The position numbers and the translations under genes were made by a program. Positions 22,438 through 61,987 of a stretch of DNA of 64,000 nt are shown here, in pieces. The DNA is from Salvelinus alpinus (Eukaryota > Chordata > Actinopteri > Salmoniformes > Salmonidae): the NCBI RefSeq assembly GCF_045679555.1, contig NC_092094.1:18933905-18997904 (forward strand), in the 5' to 3' direction. Numbering within the stretch: position 1 is the stretch's first letter; each line of letters begins with the position of its first letter. The notes beneath the pieces were generated by a model. That model worked only from the letters and a program-made list of their open reading frames with translations, was not told the origin of the DNA and ran no database searches.

Positions 22438-22619
22438 AATGTATATATATATATATAAATAGTCATATGATAAACTGGGGTTGTAAATACCAAAAGTGCA
22501 GTGTACAACTGCCATGGGAAAAGAGCCTCATTGCCCACAAAAAATAATGGGGTAGGCTTCCAGGCCTACTACTCGCCTGGTATAATCCTGATTCACACAC
22601 CACCGCAATACTAAAAATA

Positions 22620-22805
22620 TATACGTTTTTTTTAACCAGGTAGGCCAGTTGAGAACAAGTTCTCATTTACAACTGCGACCAGGCCAAGATAAAGCAAAGC
22701 AGTGCGACAAAAACAACAGAGTTACAAACAAACGTACAGTCAATAACACAAAAGAAAAATATAAACATCTATGTAAGTTAGTGTGTGCAAGTGTACAAGA
22801 GTAGG
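22620..22805. repeat. interspersed repeat fragment (LINE-tail-like)
   Basis: AACCAGGTAGGCCAGTTGAG and the following CAAAGCAGTGCGACA text resemble a widespread fish repeat whose start is a poly-T/TTTAACCAGG stretch. No coding capacity is visible. Family assignment is from memory of the sequence and is only moderately certain. Confidence 0.5.
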
Positions 22806-22849
22806 GTGGTAGGCTAACTAAAAAACATCAACAACTAACTTAGTTAATC

Positions 22850-24130
22850 AGCTACTTCGCAAATTACAGGTAGAAAGTCACCATGACCGAGTTACAACGA
22901 TGGTCACTGTCTATATGTGAATTTTGCCCAAACAAATGATAAATGTTAGCGAAAGCTATGTCCACAACGTCGGTCTTGTACAGCTACCAAGTTGGGCCTT
23001 GACTTGATACACACCCTTTAACCGTTACTACCAGTCCAATCAGCATCGTGTGCGCTGATAATACGGATGATGTCCTATATTTCTCTTCTACACTGACAAC
23101 ACGTGGTTAATCAATGAATAACCAAGCCAAAGTCGTTTAGCTACTTAAAGCGAGTTATATTAATTGCTCACGTAGGTAGCTAGCTATGATTTCAGTGTCC
23201 CAGTAATAATGCAAATAAACGTTAGTATTATCTCACTAACGGCAACTAAGTTAACGTTCGCATATTTGTCGTGTGTGTCTCATCTATAAAAAAAAACAAT
23301 TCAATGTGTTATCGTCCACGTAGATAACGTACTTCGCTAGTATATGTTCACTCAATCTTCGGCAACATCTCGTTAGTTAGCAAACTTCGCTCACGATAGC
23401 CATGTTTGCTAGCTGCAGAATATAACTGACCAACTTGGTCCGTTAACGTTAGCAAACGATGGTAACGTTATGTAACTAACGTTAACCATCTGACATCTAC
23501 TGTTACAAGTCAACTTATCCATTGAGACAAAGAGCTAGCCAGCTAACGTTAGCTAGCCGGATAAGCAAGCACATTGCGTTGCCAACACCAGCTAGCTAAA
23601 TTAGCAGATGTGGCAAACGTCAGCCAGCTAATGTTAGCTAACGTCAACGCTCAGAAGGCCGTATGTTAGGTTGTTTTTCTGTCGTTGGCTAACTAACGTT
23701 AGTTACATTTGTTTACGTTGCAAAGCCAACAATTCTATAAAACACTAGTTAGCTGGTCAATGCACTTGCGATTGATTATTAGTTACGTTATTGTCAATGG
23801 AAATAAATTGCCAACAAAGTAACGTTAGCTAAATTACCTAGCAGCTAGGTTAGCTATGTATGTATTACCAGGTACCGTAACTAGCCAACTAGTGTTAGTT
23901 AACGTTAACTAGTTCATATAAACGTTAGCATGACAATATTCTCGGAGTGCAGCATCCGCAAACTCGAAATGAGTAAGCCATGTTAAACGTTAATATATGG
24001 TGATTTTCACTAACCAACTCTACTTTGAGATGGGACCATCCAACTGTTCCTAGCTGGCTAACTTTAGCCAACGCTACTGAGGTACGCTAGCTTGTCTTTG
24101 CTCACGTTAACTACGACGCCTAACGGCTAG
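22850..24130. other. cnot1 intron 1 stretch dense in AACGTTA / GCTAGC words
   Basis: Within about 1.3 kb, AACGTTA, GTTAGCTA and GCTAGCTA words recur at irregular spacing on both strands (for example around 23,500-23,700 and 23,820-23,930). The words are palindromic or nearly so. They are not in a regular tandem array, and there are no exons or recognisable transposon ends. Confidence 0.6.
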
Positions 24131-24213
24131 TCGCCCACTTTGCTTAGTAATGTGTCCCAATTTTTTTTTAAATACCGTCGATTCTTTGCAATATATTGTT
24201 TTTAAAAACTTAC

Positions 24214-24390
24214 CATGGTTCCAAAAATGTATTTGTGATATTCCTTCCTTTTGGGTTGCTCTCCTTCCAATTCGGTTTGATTTTTCAAAATAAAATGGCG
24301 ACTGTCATCCCCGCGCGCACACAGTGCAGTTTTCACTTTAGTGCTCGAGCCCGGGCTCGCGTCACTATAATTGTGCATGCCATGCTTCCA
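24214..24390 (-). promoter_or_regulatory. cnot1: cnot1 first non-coding exon and CpG-rich promoter area
   Basis: On the minus strand the sequence reads ...TTTTTGGAACCATG followed by GTAAGTTTTT at 24,213, a strong splice donor. That makes this the likely first exon, spliced to 22,200. Around 24,290-24,365 the DNA changes to CG-rich text (CCCGCGCGCAC, GAGCCCGGGCTCGCG), unlike the AT-rich surroundings, as expected of a CpG promoter. A perfect YY1-like core (AAAATGGCGAC) lies at about 24,292 on the plus strand. The transcription start cannot be placed exactly. Confidence 0.55.
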
Positions 24391-24399
24391 CATGAGCTA

Positions 24400-25605
24400 A
24401 ATAGAAAACGAGATCAATTGATAATACATTTATCCTAAATGTACTTGGGCCATGCACCTAATACCATCCACCAAAAATAGTTTGAATGTAACAACAGTCA
24501 ATGTACATATACCCATAGGACTGATTCTGATCACATGGCAACTTCATTGTAATCTCTGTATATTTAGTTTCATGATGATGATCTTTTCTAAAGGAGGACT
24601 ATAATAACAGTATATTGTTTGGTTTCCAGGCCCCCCTAGTTCATACTCCGTCAGTGTCACTGTTCACAGCTCTGAAATTACAGTTGGGTTGGAAGATGGC
24701 CCCACTTGGTTGGGCTGAGAACAGCTTCTGCCATATTGCTTACACCAGTCATGGACTGTTTTAAGGCTGTCCAGACTCCATGCCTTTCAAATCAGTGAGC
24801 ACTGAAGAGATTGAGAAAAGGGCACAGCAACAATTTAGTGTCTTGGGACTCAGAGTTCCATATTTCAGCAGTAGGGGGACACAAACACAAGGCACTTTAC
24901 ATTTGTGCACTGTTGCGTAATGATGACCAACCTGCTATATGTAAGTGTGGTACTATGAAAACCTCTAGCACTGTTTGATCTCCAAGCATGCACATTGTTG
25001 ATGGAAATGTAAAACACTTTTTTTTTTCTTGCTTTACATTAGCTCTCACAGTAGTCATTGGTGACAGACGTTCATTCAAGTGATCCAAGCCTAGCTACCG
25101 CACCAAAGGCATTTGTCAAGGAAATATCTTACCCAGTCTTAATGATGCAGGTTAGTGGTTGAGAATAAATAAGGAAAACATCACTTTAAAATATGTAATT
25201 ATTTACAGGCCACATTGGGATGTTTACAGAAATAAACATTCAAATATTCATTGCAATGGGTTAGTGTCAAGACAAGCTTATTGTTTTCAATGATGAAATA
25301 AACTATTATAGACATTCAACCAAACCGCAGACTGGAAATGACCAACACTTCCCACAAATGTAAAAATAGTCTAAAATTCAGTTAAATACTGTACAATTAA
25401 TAGTAGTCTACTGGAGAACAAGACTCTGCCAGAAGGCCAGTAATGCCTTGCATGATCAAACATGTTGGGACGATGAAAAGTGAAACAGTGTTGTTGAGAG
25501 TAACTGAAAAGCAACTCATGATCTTCGCCCTTTCAGAAGCTTAGACTTTTTGTTATTGTGGTTTTACAGGGCCTGGGAGTAGAATTGGAAGTCAAGCTTC
25601 TCTGA
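24400..25605. other. intergenic stretch between cnot1 promoter and foldback element
   Basis: AT-rich sequence with no ORF of note, no splice-linked coding segments and no repeat ends that I recognise. It may include distal promoter elements of cnot1. Confidence 0.5.
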
Positions 25606-27068
25606 ATTAATCTCTCCACACCATCTTGTTGTGGCTCTGTACTCCAGAAATAATATAATGACTGAAGTTAAAGTGCAGACTGTCAGCTTTAATTTTAGGC
25701 TATTTCCATCAATATCGGGTGAACCATTTAGAAATTACAGCACTTTCTGTGCATAGTCCACCCATTTTAGGAGACCAAAACTTTTGGGACAAATTCACGT
25801 GTATTAAAGTAGTCAAAAAGTTTAGTATTTGCTCCCATATTCCTAGCGCGCAATGATTAAATCAAGCTTGTGAATCTACAAACTTGTTGGATGTTTTTAC
25901 TGTTTGTTTTGGTTATGTTTCAGATTATTTTGTACCCAATAGAAATGAATGGTAAATCATGTACTGTCATTTTAGAGTGCATTTTATTGTAAATAACAAT
26001 TGACTGTTTCTAAACACTTCTATACTGAACAAAAATAACACAAAACAATTTAAAAGATTTTACTGAGTTACAGTTCATATAAGGAAATCAGTAAAATGAA
26101 ATAAATTCATTAGGCCCTTATTTATGGATTTAACATGACTGGGCGCGGGCGCAGCCCTGGGTGGGCCTATACCCTCCCAGGCCCACCCACTTGGGAGCCA
26201 TGCCCAGCCAATAAGTATTTGCTTTTCCCCAAAAAAGGGCTTTATTACAGACAAAAATACTCTCAGCACCCACTCAGACGATCCTGCAGGAGAAGAACCC
26301 GGATGTGGAGGTCCTGGGCTCGTGTGGTTACACCCCTCAGGTGGATGGATTATCTTGGCAAAGGAGAAATGCTCACTAACAGGAATGCAAACAGGTTCGT
26401 GGTCTAAATTTGAGAGAAATAAGCTTTTTGTGCATATGGAACATTTCTGGGATCTTTTATTTCAGCTCATGAAACATGGGACATTAATGTGGATGCTACC
26501 ACGATTACGGATAGTCCTGAATGAATTGTGAATAATGAAGAGTGAGAAAGTTAGACGCACAAATAATATACCCTCAAGACATGCTAACCTCTCACCATTT
26601 TAATATCAGGGGAGTTTAGCATTTTTTTTTGGGGGGGGGTAAATGATATGTGCGTCTAACTTTCTCACTCATTCAGGATTATCCGTAATCATGGTAACAT
26701 CCACATTAATGTAGAAGTGTTTAGAAACATCCAATTCTTAATTACAATAAAAGTGACTCAAATGACAACAAGTTTGTAGTTACAAGCTTGATGTAATCAT
26801 TGCATGCTATCAATATGGGACTAAATAAACTTGAAACTACTTTAATACACAAGTGAATTAGTTCCAATACTTTTGATCCCCTAAAAATGGGGGGGGACCA
26901 TGTACACCAAGTGCTGTAATTTCTAAACGGTTCACCCGACATGGACGAAAATACCATCAAATTAAAGCTGACTAACCTCATAGTTACTGTATCATTTCAA
27001 ATCCAAAGTGCTGGAATACAGAGCCAAAACAAAGAAAAAAATTCACTGTCCCAATACTTTTGGAGCCC
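25606..27068. mobile_element. long foldback (inverted-repeat) element with nested Tc1 derivative
   Basis: The left arm (about 25,620-26,020) and right arm (about 26,690-27,050) are reverse complements. For example, GTGAACCATTTAGAAATTAC at 25,720 pairs with GTAATTTCTAAACGGTTCAC near 26,915. An inner palindrome pairs GAGAAAGTTAGACGCACA (26,545) with TGTGCGTCTAACTTTCTC (26,649). The right end carries CCCAATACTTTTGGAGC. A Tc1 derivative (26,021-26,481) sits inside one arm. Non-coding. Confidence 0.75.
26021..26481 (+). mobile_element. Tc1-like deletion derivative, copy 3, internally deleted and right-truncated
   Basis: It starts ATACTGAACAAAAATAACAC and ends in TTTCAGCTCATGAAACATGG, without the usual terminal 30 bases. 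The middle carries the GGGTGGGCCTATACCCTCCC block of the family. It lies within the left half of the foldback element. Confidence 0.75.
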
Positions 27069-28860
27069 AAGCACAATGGCTAAAGTAGGTAGCCAGGCAG
27101 ATGGCACCATGAGCATGAGGGTGTGGATTAAAAGTAAATTCATGATGGGAACTCAGTTCTGTCACAAATACTTGAATGGGGGCATCTAAACCTATTTGAT
27201 ATGCTTAAACCTGGAAGTTAGTGCAATATGCCTTGGCAGATAGCATATAAGAATGGTGAGGATTTAGTAGATGGCTCAACTTCACTTGGGGTCACCTCTG
27301 TTGGCATGCTCTTTGCTAAATGCAGAAAGAGGATTTGTATTCAAGAGGTTGCTTCTTTTGGTGCAACCATTCTCTGTAGCACAATGCCCATAAAATAAAT
27401 ATTTAAAAGTTCTTAGTCTAGAAACAGTCACCACCAAAGAGCCCTGAGCAGTTGTAACATAGTACCTCAGTCCATCATTCACTTATTGAAGTGACGACGA
27501 TTGACAACATATATGAACAAACTTCCCAATGAAAGTTGGGAAGACAGGCAGCATAATTAAATTTCCATAAAAAGGAGTCAAGGTCACAACTAAAAGGGGT
27601 TTCCTAGTAACACTCGTAATACCAATGCATATTTTTTTATGTAAATAAAATCAATGATCAGAAAGTGTCAACGATGATGGGTCATTTCATGTTGCTTATA
27701 AAAATAAAAATAAATGTTTCTTAAGTCAACAGAATGTGTCCCTGAGAAAGACACCAACAGGAGCAATCTCTCACTTCGCCCATTCATGGGAATCACATTT
27801 TTGGCATTATCACCAACAAAAAAACACCACCAATTCAAAATCCAACCTGAGGTCTTTCAAGCCAAGGGTATAGTGATAGGGAAAATAAACATACACTAAC
27901 AATAACTAGATCAGTAGCCATAATTACATTTCTCACATACACTTTGTACAATTATAAAATTATCAGTGTCACTTAAGACACATTTATATATAAAAAAAAA
28001 AAAAAATTCATACTAACGAGTAAGACAAATATTATTTGATAATATCAATCTTAGCCGACCTAGAAGATAAGAAATGTGTATCATCTCCCAAACATTTCAA
28101 ATCTAATTTAGGTCCACATGTTAGTAGATTTTTGCTTAAATCCACCCATACGAATGTGATAGAGGCAACATATACAACCTGTTTGCGAATAAAAAAAAAT
28201 AATCACACACCCGTTACATTAACCATTGTAACAGGATTGTCATATCAAAGCCATTATTAACTTTTTTCACGATACATAATTCAATACCAGCAAAAGAAAA
28301 ACAATAAAACACAAACACCAAAAGAGAAAGTTAAATAAATTAAGGATAACTTATATTTTCTGTTTATACATTCTGTACATTTTCTACTTGATAGCTTTTT
28401 GCAATTTCAAAAACCTTTCATAATAACAGCACTTTCAAGCTCCTGCCCTCCTTTGACCAATAGGTGGCACCAAAGGAACACATTTGATATGGTCAGTGAT
28501 CCAACTATAGAGCAATGAGGAGTCGTAATCCCTTCAGTAAACAGAACCTGTAAACTTAATGTGTTGGGAGAGGTATTCTTGGAATGGCTTAATGTATTAG
28601 CGACAGATAGCTTTTACATACCGAGAGGCTGAGGTGCCTGGAGTGCTGCATCAAAATATACCCCCCTCTCAAATTCAATCACTGGTGATTGTAACAAGAG
28701 GGTAGACGAAAGGATAACATGAATATGCACTTCAGCACCATTTAAAATGAGTTCAAACACCATAGCATCATTCTTGATCTTAAGTCAGACCAAACCAACA
28801 CACTTCACCATGGGAAACTGTGTGCTTTCTTCTGTAAATCCATTATCTTGTTATCCAATT
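27069..28860 (-). other. probable distal 3'UTR or downstream region of kdm7a
   Basis: Very AT-rich DNA with no coding exons or recognised transposon ends, lying directly downstream of the kdm7a stop codon at 29,346. Mammalian KDM7A has a long 3'UTR, so part of this may be transcribed. I cannot fix a polyadenylation site; one AATAAA on the minus strand lies near 29,142. Confidence 0.35.
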
Positions 28861-29190
28861 AGGGCTGTCAAATGATAAAATAAATTGGGTTAATTCCAGG
28901 ATTTGCTGTGATTAATCACGATTAAATCGCAAATTCAGAATATGCTCAAATTGAGCTGTAATTGTATTTTATTTTTATACGAAAAGCATTACAAAAATAT
29001 TCAAGTCTTGATTTTGTCCAAAGTAACGGTTAGCCAAATCAGGTAAATTGATAAAGCACACTTTCTTTAACCTAAATGTCAACTTGTTTGGACATCGCAT
29101 CGTTGTTTTTATCTGTATAGATGATGTATTTTGGATGTTTCAGTTTATTTTGAACGCTTTCAGACAATGCGATTAATCACACAAAAAAAT
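28861..29190. mobile_element. hAT-like MITE downstream of the kdm7a stop
   Basis: The left end AGGGCTGTCAAATGATAAAA and internal ATTAATCACGATTAAATCGC are typical of a common fish MITE. The right part holds GCGATTAATCACAC. It is non-coding and lies in the presumed kdm7a 3'UTR. Confidence 0.6.
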
Positions 29191-29345
29191 GTAATAAAAA
29201 GAGTGCACTCAAGTTAACTGACTAAGGTCAATCCATCCAAGCAATGATTTTTGTAAAATGTGAGTTACAACCGAAAGAGTATATGGGCAGGGGGGCGAGT
29301 TGTCCCTTCTCAAAGTTATTTCTGTAGACATCAGGGTCTTGAGTG

Positions 29346-57349
<28,004 letters not shown>

Positions 57350-57449
57350 CTGGGACAAGAAGAGAAAAAGGAGACATTTTAGACTCAGTTATAGGAAATA
57401 AGCACATACTCAACACAAAATTCCACTTCATATCTCTAGAAAATATATA

Positions 57450-58410
57450 CTGAACAAAGATAAAACGCAACAATTTCTAAGATTTTACTGAGTTATTTTT
57501 TATTTATTTTTATTTAACCAGGCAAGCCAGTTAAGAACAAATTCTTATTTACAATGACGGCCTACAGCAGGCCAAACCCGGACGCCGCCGGGCCAATTGT
57601 GCGCCGCCCTATGGGACACCCAATAACGGCCGGTTGTGATACAGCCTGGAATCGAACCAGGGTGTCTGTAGTGACGCACCCCTCTAGCACTGAGATGCAG
57701 TGCCTTAGGGCTCCTGAGTGGCGCAGCGGTCTATCAGAAATCAGTCAATTGAAATAAATTCCTAATCTACAGATTTCACATCCATGGGCGGGCATAAGCC
57801 CACCCACGAGGGAGCCAGGCCCAGCCAATCAGAATGGAGTCTCTCCCCACAGACAAAAATACTCCTCGGTTTGGTCTCAGGCGATCCTGCAATTGAAGAA
57901 GCCGGATGTGGAGGTCCTGGGCTGGCGTGGTTACATGTGGTCTGCGGTTGTGAGGCCGGTTGGATATACTGCCAAATTCTCAAAAAAAAACGTTGGAGGC
58001 GGCTTATGGTAGAGAAATGGACATTAAATTCTCTGCCAACAGCTCTGGTGAACATTCCTGCAGTCAGCATGCCAATTGCACACTCCCTCAAAGCTTGAGA
58101 CATCTGTGGCATTGTGTTGTGTGACAAAACTGCACATTTAGAGTGGCCTTTTATTGTCCCCAGCACAAGGTGCACCTGTGTAATGATACTGCTGTTTAAA
58201 TCTGCTTCTTGATATGCCACAGCTGTCAGATGGATGGATTATCTTGGAAAATGAGAAATGCTCACTAACAGGGATGTAAACAAATATGTGCATAACATTT
58301 TAATGAAATAAGGGTTTTGTGTGTATGAAACATTTCTGGGATCTTTTATTTCAGCTCATGAAACATGGGACCAACACTTTCCATGTTGCGTTTATATTTA
58401 TGTTAAGTAT
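57450..58410 (-). mobile_element. Tc1-like deletion derivative, copy 5, with HTH ORF and nested SINE
   Basis: The ends are CTGAACAAAGATAAAACGCA and, reversed, ATACTTAACATAAATATAAA. The minus-strand frame 58,220-57,762 contains [20 protein letters not shown], the transposase DNA-binding start, and later shifts away from family text. A SINE interrupts it at about 57,490-57,733. No catalytic region. Confidence 0.8.
57490..57733 (-). repeat. tRNA-derived SINE of a second type nested in Tc1 derivative copy 5
   Basis: On the minus strand it starts AGACCGCTGCGCCACTCAGG and has CCTGGTTCGATTCCAGGCTG as a clear B box. It ends in TTAACTGGCTTGCCTGGTTA and AAATAAAAATA. Its head differs from the SINEs at 22,283, 33,958 and 37,395. 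Confidence 0.85.
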
Positions 58411-58699
58411 AGTTTAAAGTTAGGAAGTGATCCAACATCACCCTCAACACTCCTATTATTCTTTGTCAGTCATTAGCTGTCCCTTTGATATTGTAAATAC
58501 ATAACTGTTGCAAATTATGAATACTTCCCCTCTCATTCAAAAAGGGATCCAGCCGAGTGGTCAACCAACTACGATACACATCAACAGCCATCTGTAGTAG
58601 GCAGGTACGAATGGGAAGTGTCAAAGTTGTCTTCTTTGAACTTGTGATCTGTGTTTAGCTTCAGGAATGCAGGAATCCAAATCTAACCTACCGCCCCAA

Positions 58700-60117
58700 T
58701 ATCAAACCTACTGCCCCGATAGGTCCACAGACGACGCAATCGCAACCACACTGCCCTAACCCATTTGGACAAGAGGGAATACCTATGTCAAAATGCTGTT
58801 CATTGACTACAGCTCAGCATTTAACACCATAGTACCCTCCAAACTCGTCATCAAGCTTGAGACCCTGGGTCTCGACCCCGCCCTGTGCAACTGGGTACTG
58901 GACTTCCTGACGGGCAGCCCCCAGGTGGTGAGGGTAGGTAACAACATCTCCACCCCGCTGATCCTCAACACTGGGGCCCCACAAGGGTGCGTTCTGAGCC
59001 CTCTCTTGTACTCCCTGTTCACCCACGACTGCGTGGCCATGCACGCCTCCAACTCAATCATCAAGTTTGCAGACGACACTACAGTGGTAGGCTTGATTAC
59101 CAACAACGAGACGGCCTACAGGGAGGAGGTGAGGGCCCTCTGACTGTGGTGTCAGGAAAATAACCTCACACTCAACATCAACAAAACAAAGATGATGATC
59201 GTGGACTTCAGGAAACAGAGGGACAGAGGGAGCACCCCCTATCCACATCGACGTGACAGTAGTGGAGAGGGTAGTAAGTTAAGTTCCTCGGCGTACACAA
59301 CACGGACAAACTGAATTGGTCCACCCACACAGACAGCGTGGTGAAGGCGCAGCAGCGCCTCTTCAAGCTCAGGAGGCTTAAGAAATTTGGCTTGTCACCA
59401 AAAGCACTCACAAACTTTTACAGATGCACAAATCGAGAGCATCCTGTCGGGCTGTATCACCGCCTGGTACGGCAACTGCTCCGCCCACAACCGTAAGGCT
59501 CTCCAGAGGGTAGTGAGGGGGCAACTACCTGCCCTCCAGGACACCTACACCACCCGATGCCACAGGAAGGCCATAAAGATCATCAAGGACAACAACCACC
59601 CGAGCCACTGACTGTTCACCCCGCTATCATCCAGAAGACGAGGTCAGTACAGGTGCATCAAAGCAGGGACCGAGAGACTGAAAAACAGCTTCTATCTCAA
59701 GGCCATCAGACTGTTACTAACATTGAGTGGCTGCTGCCAACATACTGACTCAACTCCAGCCACTTTAATAATGTAAAAATTTATGAAAGATGTATCACTA
59801 GCCACTTTAAACAATGCCACTTTTATATATGTTTACATACCCTACATTACTCATCTCATGTATATACTGTACTCGATACCATCTACTGCATCTTGCCTAT
59901 GCCGTTCTGTACCATCACTCATTCATATATTTTTATGTACATATTCTTCATTCCTTTACACTTGTGTGTATAAGGTAGTTGTTGTGAAATTGTTAGGTTA
60001 GATTACTCGTTGGCTATTACTGCATTGTCGGAACTAGAAGCACAAGCATTTCGCTACACTCGCATTAACATCTGCTAACCATGTGTATGTGACAAATAAA
60101 ATTTGATTTGATTTAAC
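58700..60117 (+). mobile_element. L2/Rex-like non-LTR retrotransposon, 5' truncated
   Basis: Reverse-transcriptase text is followed by 3' non-coding sequence and a terminal ATAAAATTTGATTTGATTT microsatellite-like tail. It lies in kdm7a intron 1 opposite to the gene. The 5' end, including any endonuclease region, is missing. Confidence 0.85.
58790..59740 (+). pseudogene. reverse transcriptase fragment
   Basis: The frame 58,793-59,143 holds RT blocks [35 protein letters not shown] and [12 protein letters not shown], the last containing the catalytic Ala-Asp-Asp. A stop follows at 59,141. Later pieces in other frames (59,387-59,611) keep ILSGCITAWYGNCSAHNRKA, typical of the RT C-terminal part in fish L2-type LINEs. 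Domains before the fingers are missing. Confidence 0.88.
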
Positions 60118-60627
60118 AAGGCTTTCTCCAAATCACATAAAGAAGATTTAAAAAAAAGTTTCAGCTCACTTCCTTTCATATACAGAACATCCTGTCATCC
60201 CAATCCAATGTCACATAAGGACATCATATTCCACAAGTCATTTTGACTAGGCTACCTTAGGCACTATTCAAAAGAAATTAGCTGTTTTAAGTGTTAAACC
60301 AACTTGCCTCAGCGCCTCATAAGCCTGCAGAGAAATGATCTCCAGAGGGTTCCACTGGTTTCAGCTATTGAAACAGTTGCCAAGGGGAAGTTAAGACAAC
60401 TTCAACCCCCTCAGTGCAGTGAGACCTAGATCAATGCCACTCACTCAGCTGGAGAATTCCCATCACTTCCAGAGCAGCGCTATGCAATGCAGCAAGCATG
60501 AAATGAACAGAACGGAAGACTTTCATTCACAACGCTGAGGGTAACACAGGCAGACCCCCTGTCAAGCTAAAATAGCAGGAATATGGACATTGAAAAGTCA
60601 CAAAACCGAATAAAACAGTGAAAATTT

Positions 60628-60772
60628 GTTGAGCGGCGACTAACGTGGGCGGACTGGCGCTCTGACGTCATAGCGACAATGTGTGTAATTGCGGGCTTTT
60701 CTTTGGGTGCTGAAATCAGTCATTTTTGATAACTTCCTTTTATGTGACGTCCACACTAGTCGCCGCTCAACT
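60628..60772. mobile_element. short palindromic MITE candidate
   Basis: GTTGAGCGGCGACTAACGTG at the left and the reverse complement of the right end, GTTGAGCGGCGACTAGTGTG, share 15 exact terminal bases within a 145-bp unit. No family is recognised and no target duplication is clear. Confidence 0.55.
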
Positions 60773-61030
60773 CCATCGTGAATCGTTGAGTTTAGACGCG
60801 AGTTACCCTCCTATGCCTGGAGAATAACTGAGTGGTCCCCCCCATGGTGTTGTGGTTTAACCTCAGACACGGGCTGAGTTGTGGCTCCAGATGTTTGAGG
60901 GCTGTGTTTGGCCTAGCCTGGGGCAATGGTGGTAGGGGGCATCCATGAAGTCACCGAGAGTGGAGCGCAGGTTAGGGGGGAGGAGAGGACCGGCCGACAG
61001 GCTGAAAACAAACAGCTTCTGCTCAGTGCC

Positions 61031-61455
61031 GAGAGGAGGGCATGGGAGCAGTGCCGAGAGGAGAGCCTGGGAGCAGTGCCGAGAGGAGAGCCTGGGAGCA
61101 GTGCCGAGAGGAGAGCCTGGGAGCAGTGCCGAGAGGAGAGCCTGGGAGCAGTGCCGAGAGGAGAGCCTGGGAGCAGTGCCGAGAGGAGAGCCTGGGAGCA
61201 GTGCCGAGAGGAGAGCCTGGGAGCAGTGCCGAGAGGAGAGCCTGGGAGCAGTGCCGAGAGGAGAGCCTGGGAGCAGTGCCGAGAGGAGAGCCTGGGAGCA
61301 GTGCCGAGAGGAGAGCCTGGGAGCAGTGCCGAGAGGAGAGCCTGGGAGCAGTGCCGAGAGGAGAGCCTGGGAGCAGTGCCGAGAGGAGAGCCTGGGAGCA
61401 GTGCCGAGAGGAGAGCCTGGGAGCAGTGCCGAGAGGAGAGCCTGGGAGCAGCTCT
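61031..61455 (+). repeat. 25-bp minisatellite, 17 copies
   Basis: The unit GAGAGGAGAGCCTGGGAGCA plus GTGCC recurs head to tail with starts at 61,031, 61,056, 61,081 and so on to 61,431. The first copy has two substitutions; the inner copies look identical and the last is cut. Because 25 is not a multiple of three and the unit lacks stops, several frames on both strands stay open through it. Confidence 0.97.
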
Positions 61456-61623
61456 AGCTGATACCTGCTTTGATCTGAGCGTGATTGCAGGATACAAGGG
61501 AAGCCGTAAACAAATCAGAACCATTATGTCAGAAAAGCGGCCTGCCTCTGGGATGGCCATAGGATTTAGGCCTCACCCACGCTTTTTTAACCCACTTCAC
61601 CTGTAACATCAATAAAGGTTACC

Positions 61624-61987
61624 AGTGTTCCCGCACATTGGCTAACCGGGCTATCTGCATTGTGTCCCATCCACCACCCACCAACCCCTCTTTTACGCTA
61701 CTGCTACTCTCTGTTCATCATATATGCATAGTCACTTTAACCATATCTACATGTACATACTACCTCAATCAGCCTGACTAACCGCTGTCTGTATTTAGCT
61801 TCTCTACTTTTATAGCCTCGCTACTGTATATAGCCTGTCTTTTTACTGTTGTTTTATTTCTTTACCTACCCATTGTTCACCTAATACCTTTTTTGCACTA
61901 TTGGTTAGAGCCTGTAAGTAAGTATTTCATTGTAAGGTCTACACCTGTTGTATTCGGCGCACGTGACAAATAAACTTGGATTTGATT
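61624..61987 (+). mobile_element. LINE 3' tail
   Basis: The text CATAGTCACTTTAACCATAT, TACCTCAATCAGCCTGACTA and TTTCATTGTAAGGTCTACAC ends with GTGACAAATAAACTTGGATT. It resembles the 3' end of salmonid L2-like LINEs, and is in reverse complement partly shared with the fragment at 48,285. No coding part. Confidence 0.7.

Noticed and set aside
61031..61455. CRISPR-like regular repeat
   Set aside because: Direct 25-bp units without spacers in a vertebrate intron; a minisatellite.
60913..61606. Long repetitive ORFs on both strands (up to 226 codons) over the minisatellite
   Set aside because: They arise because the 25-bp unit lacks stops in these frames. There is no domain, splice support or codon signal.
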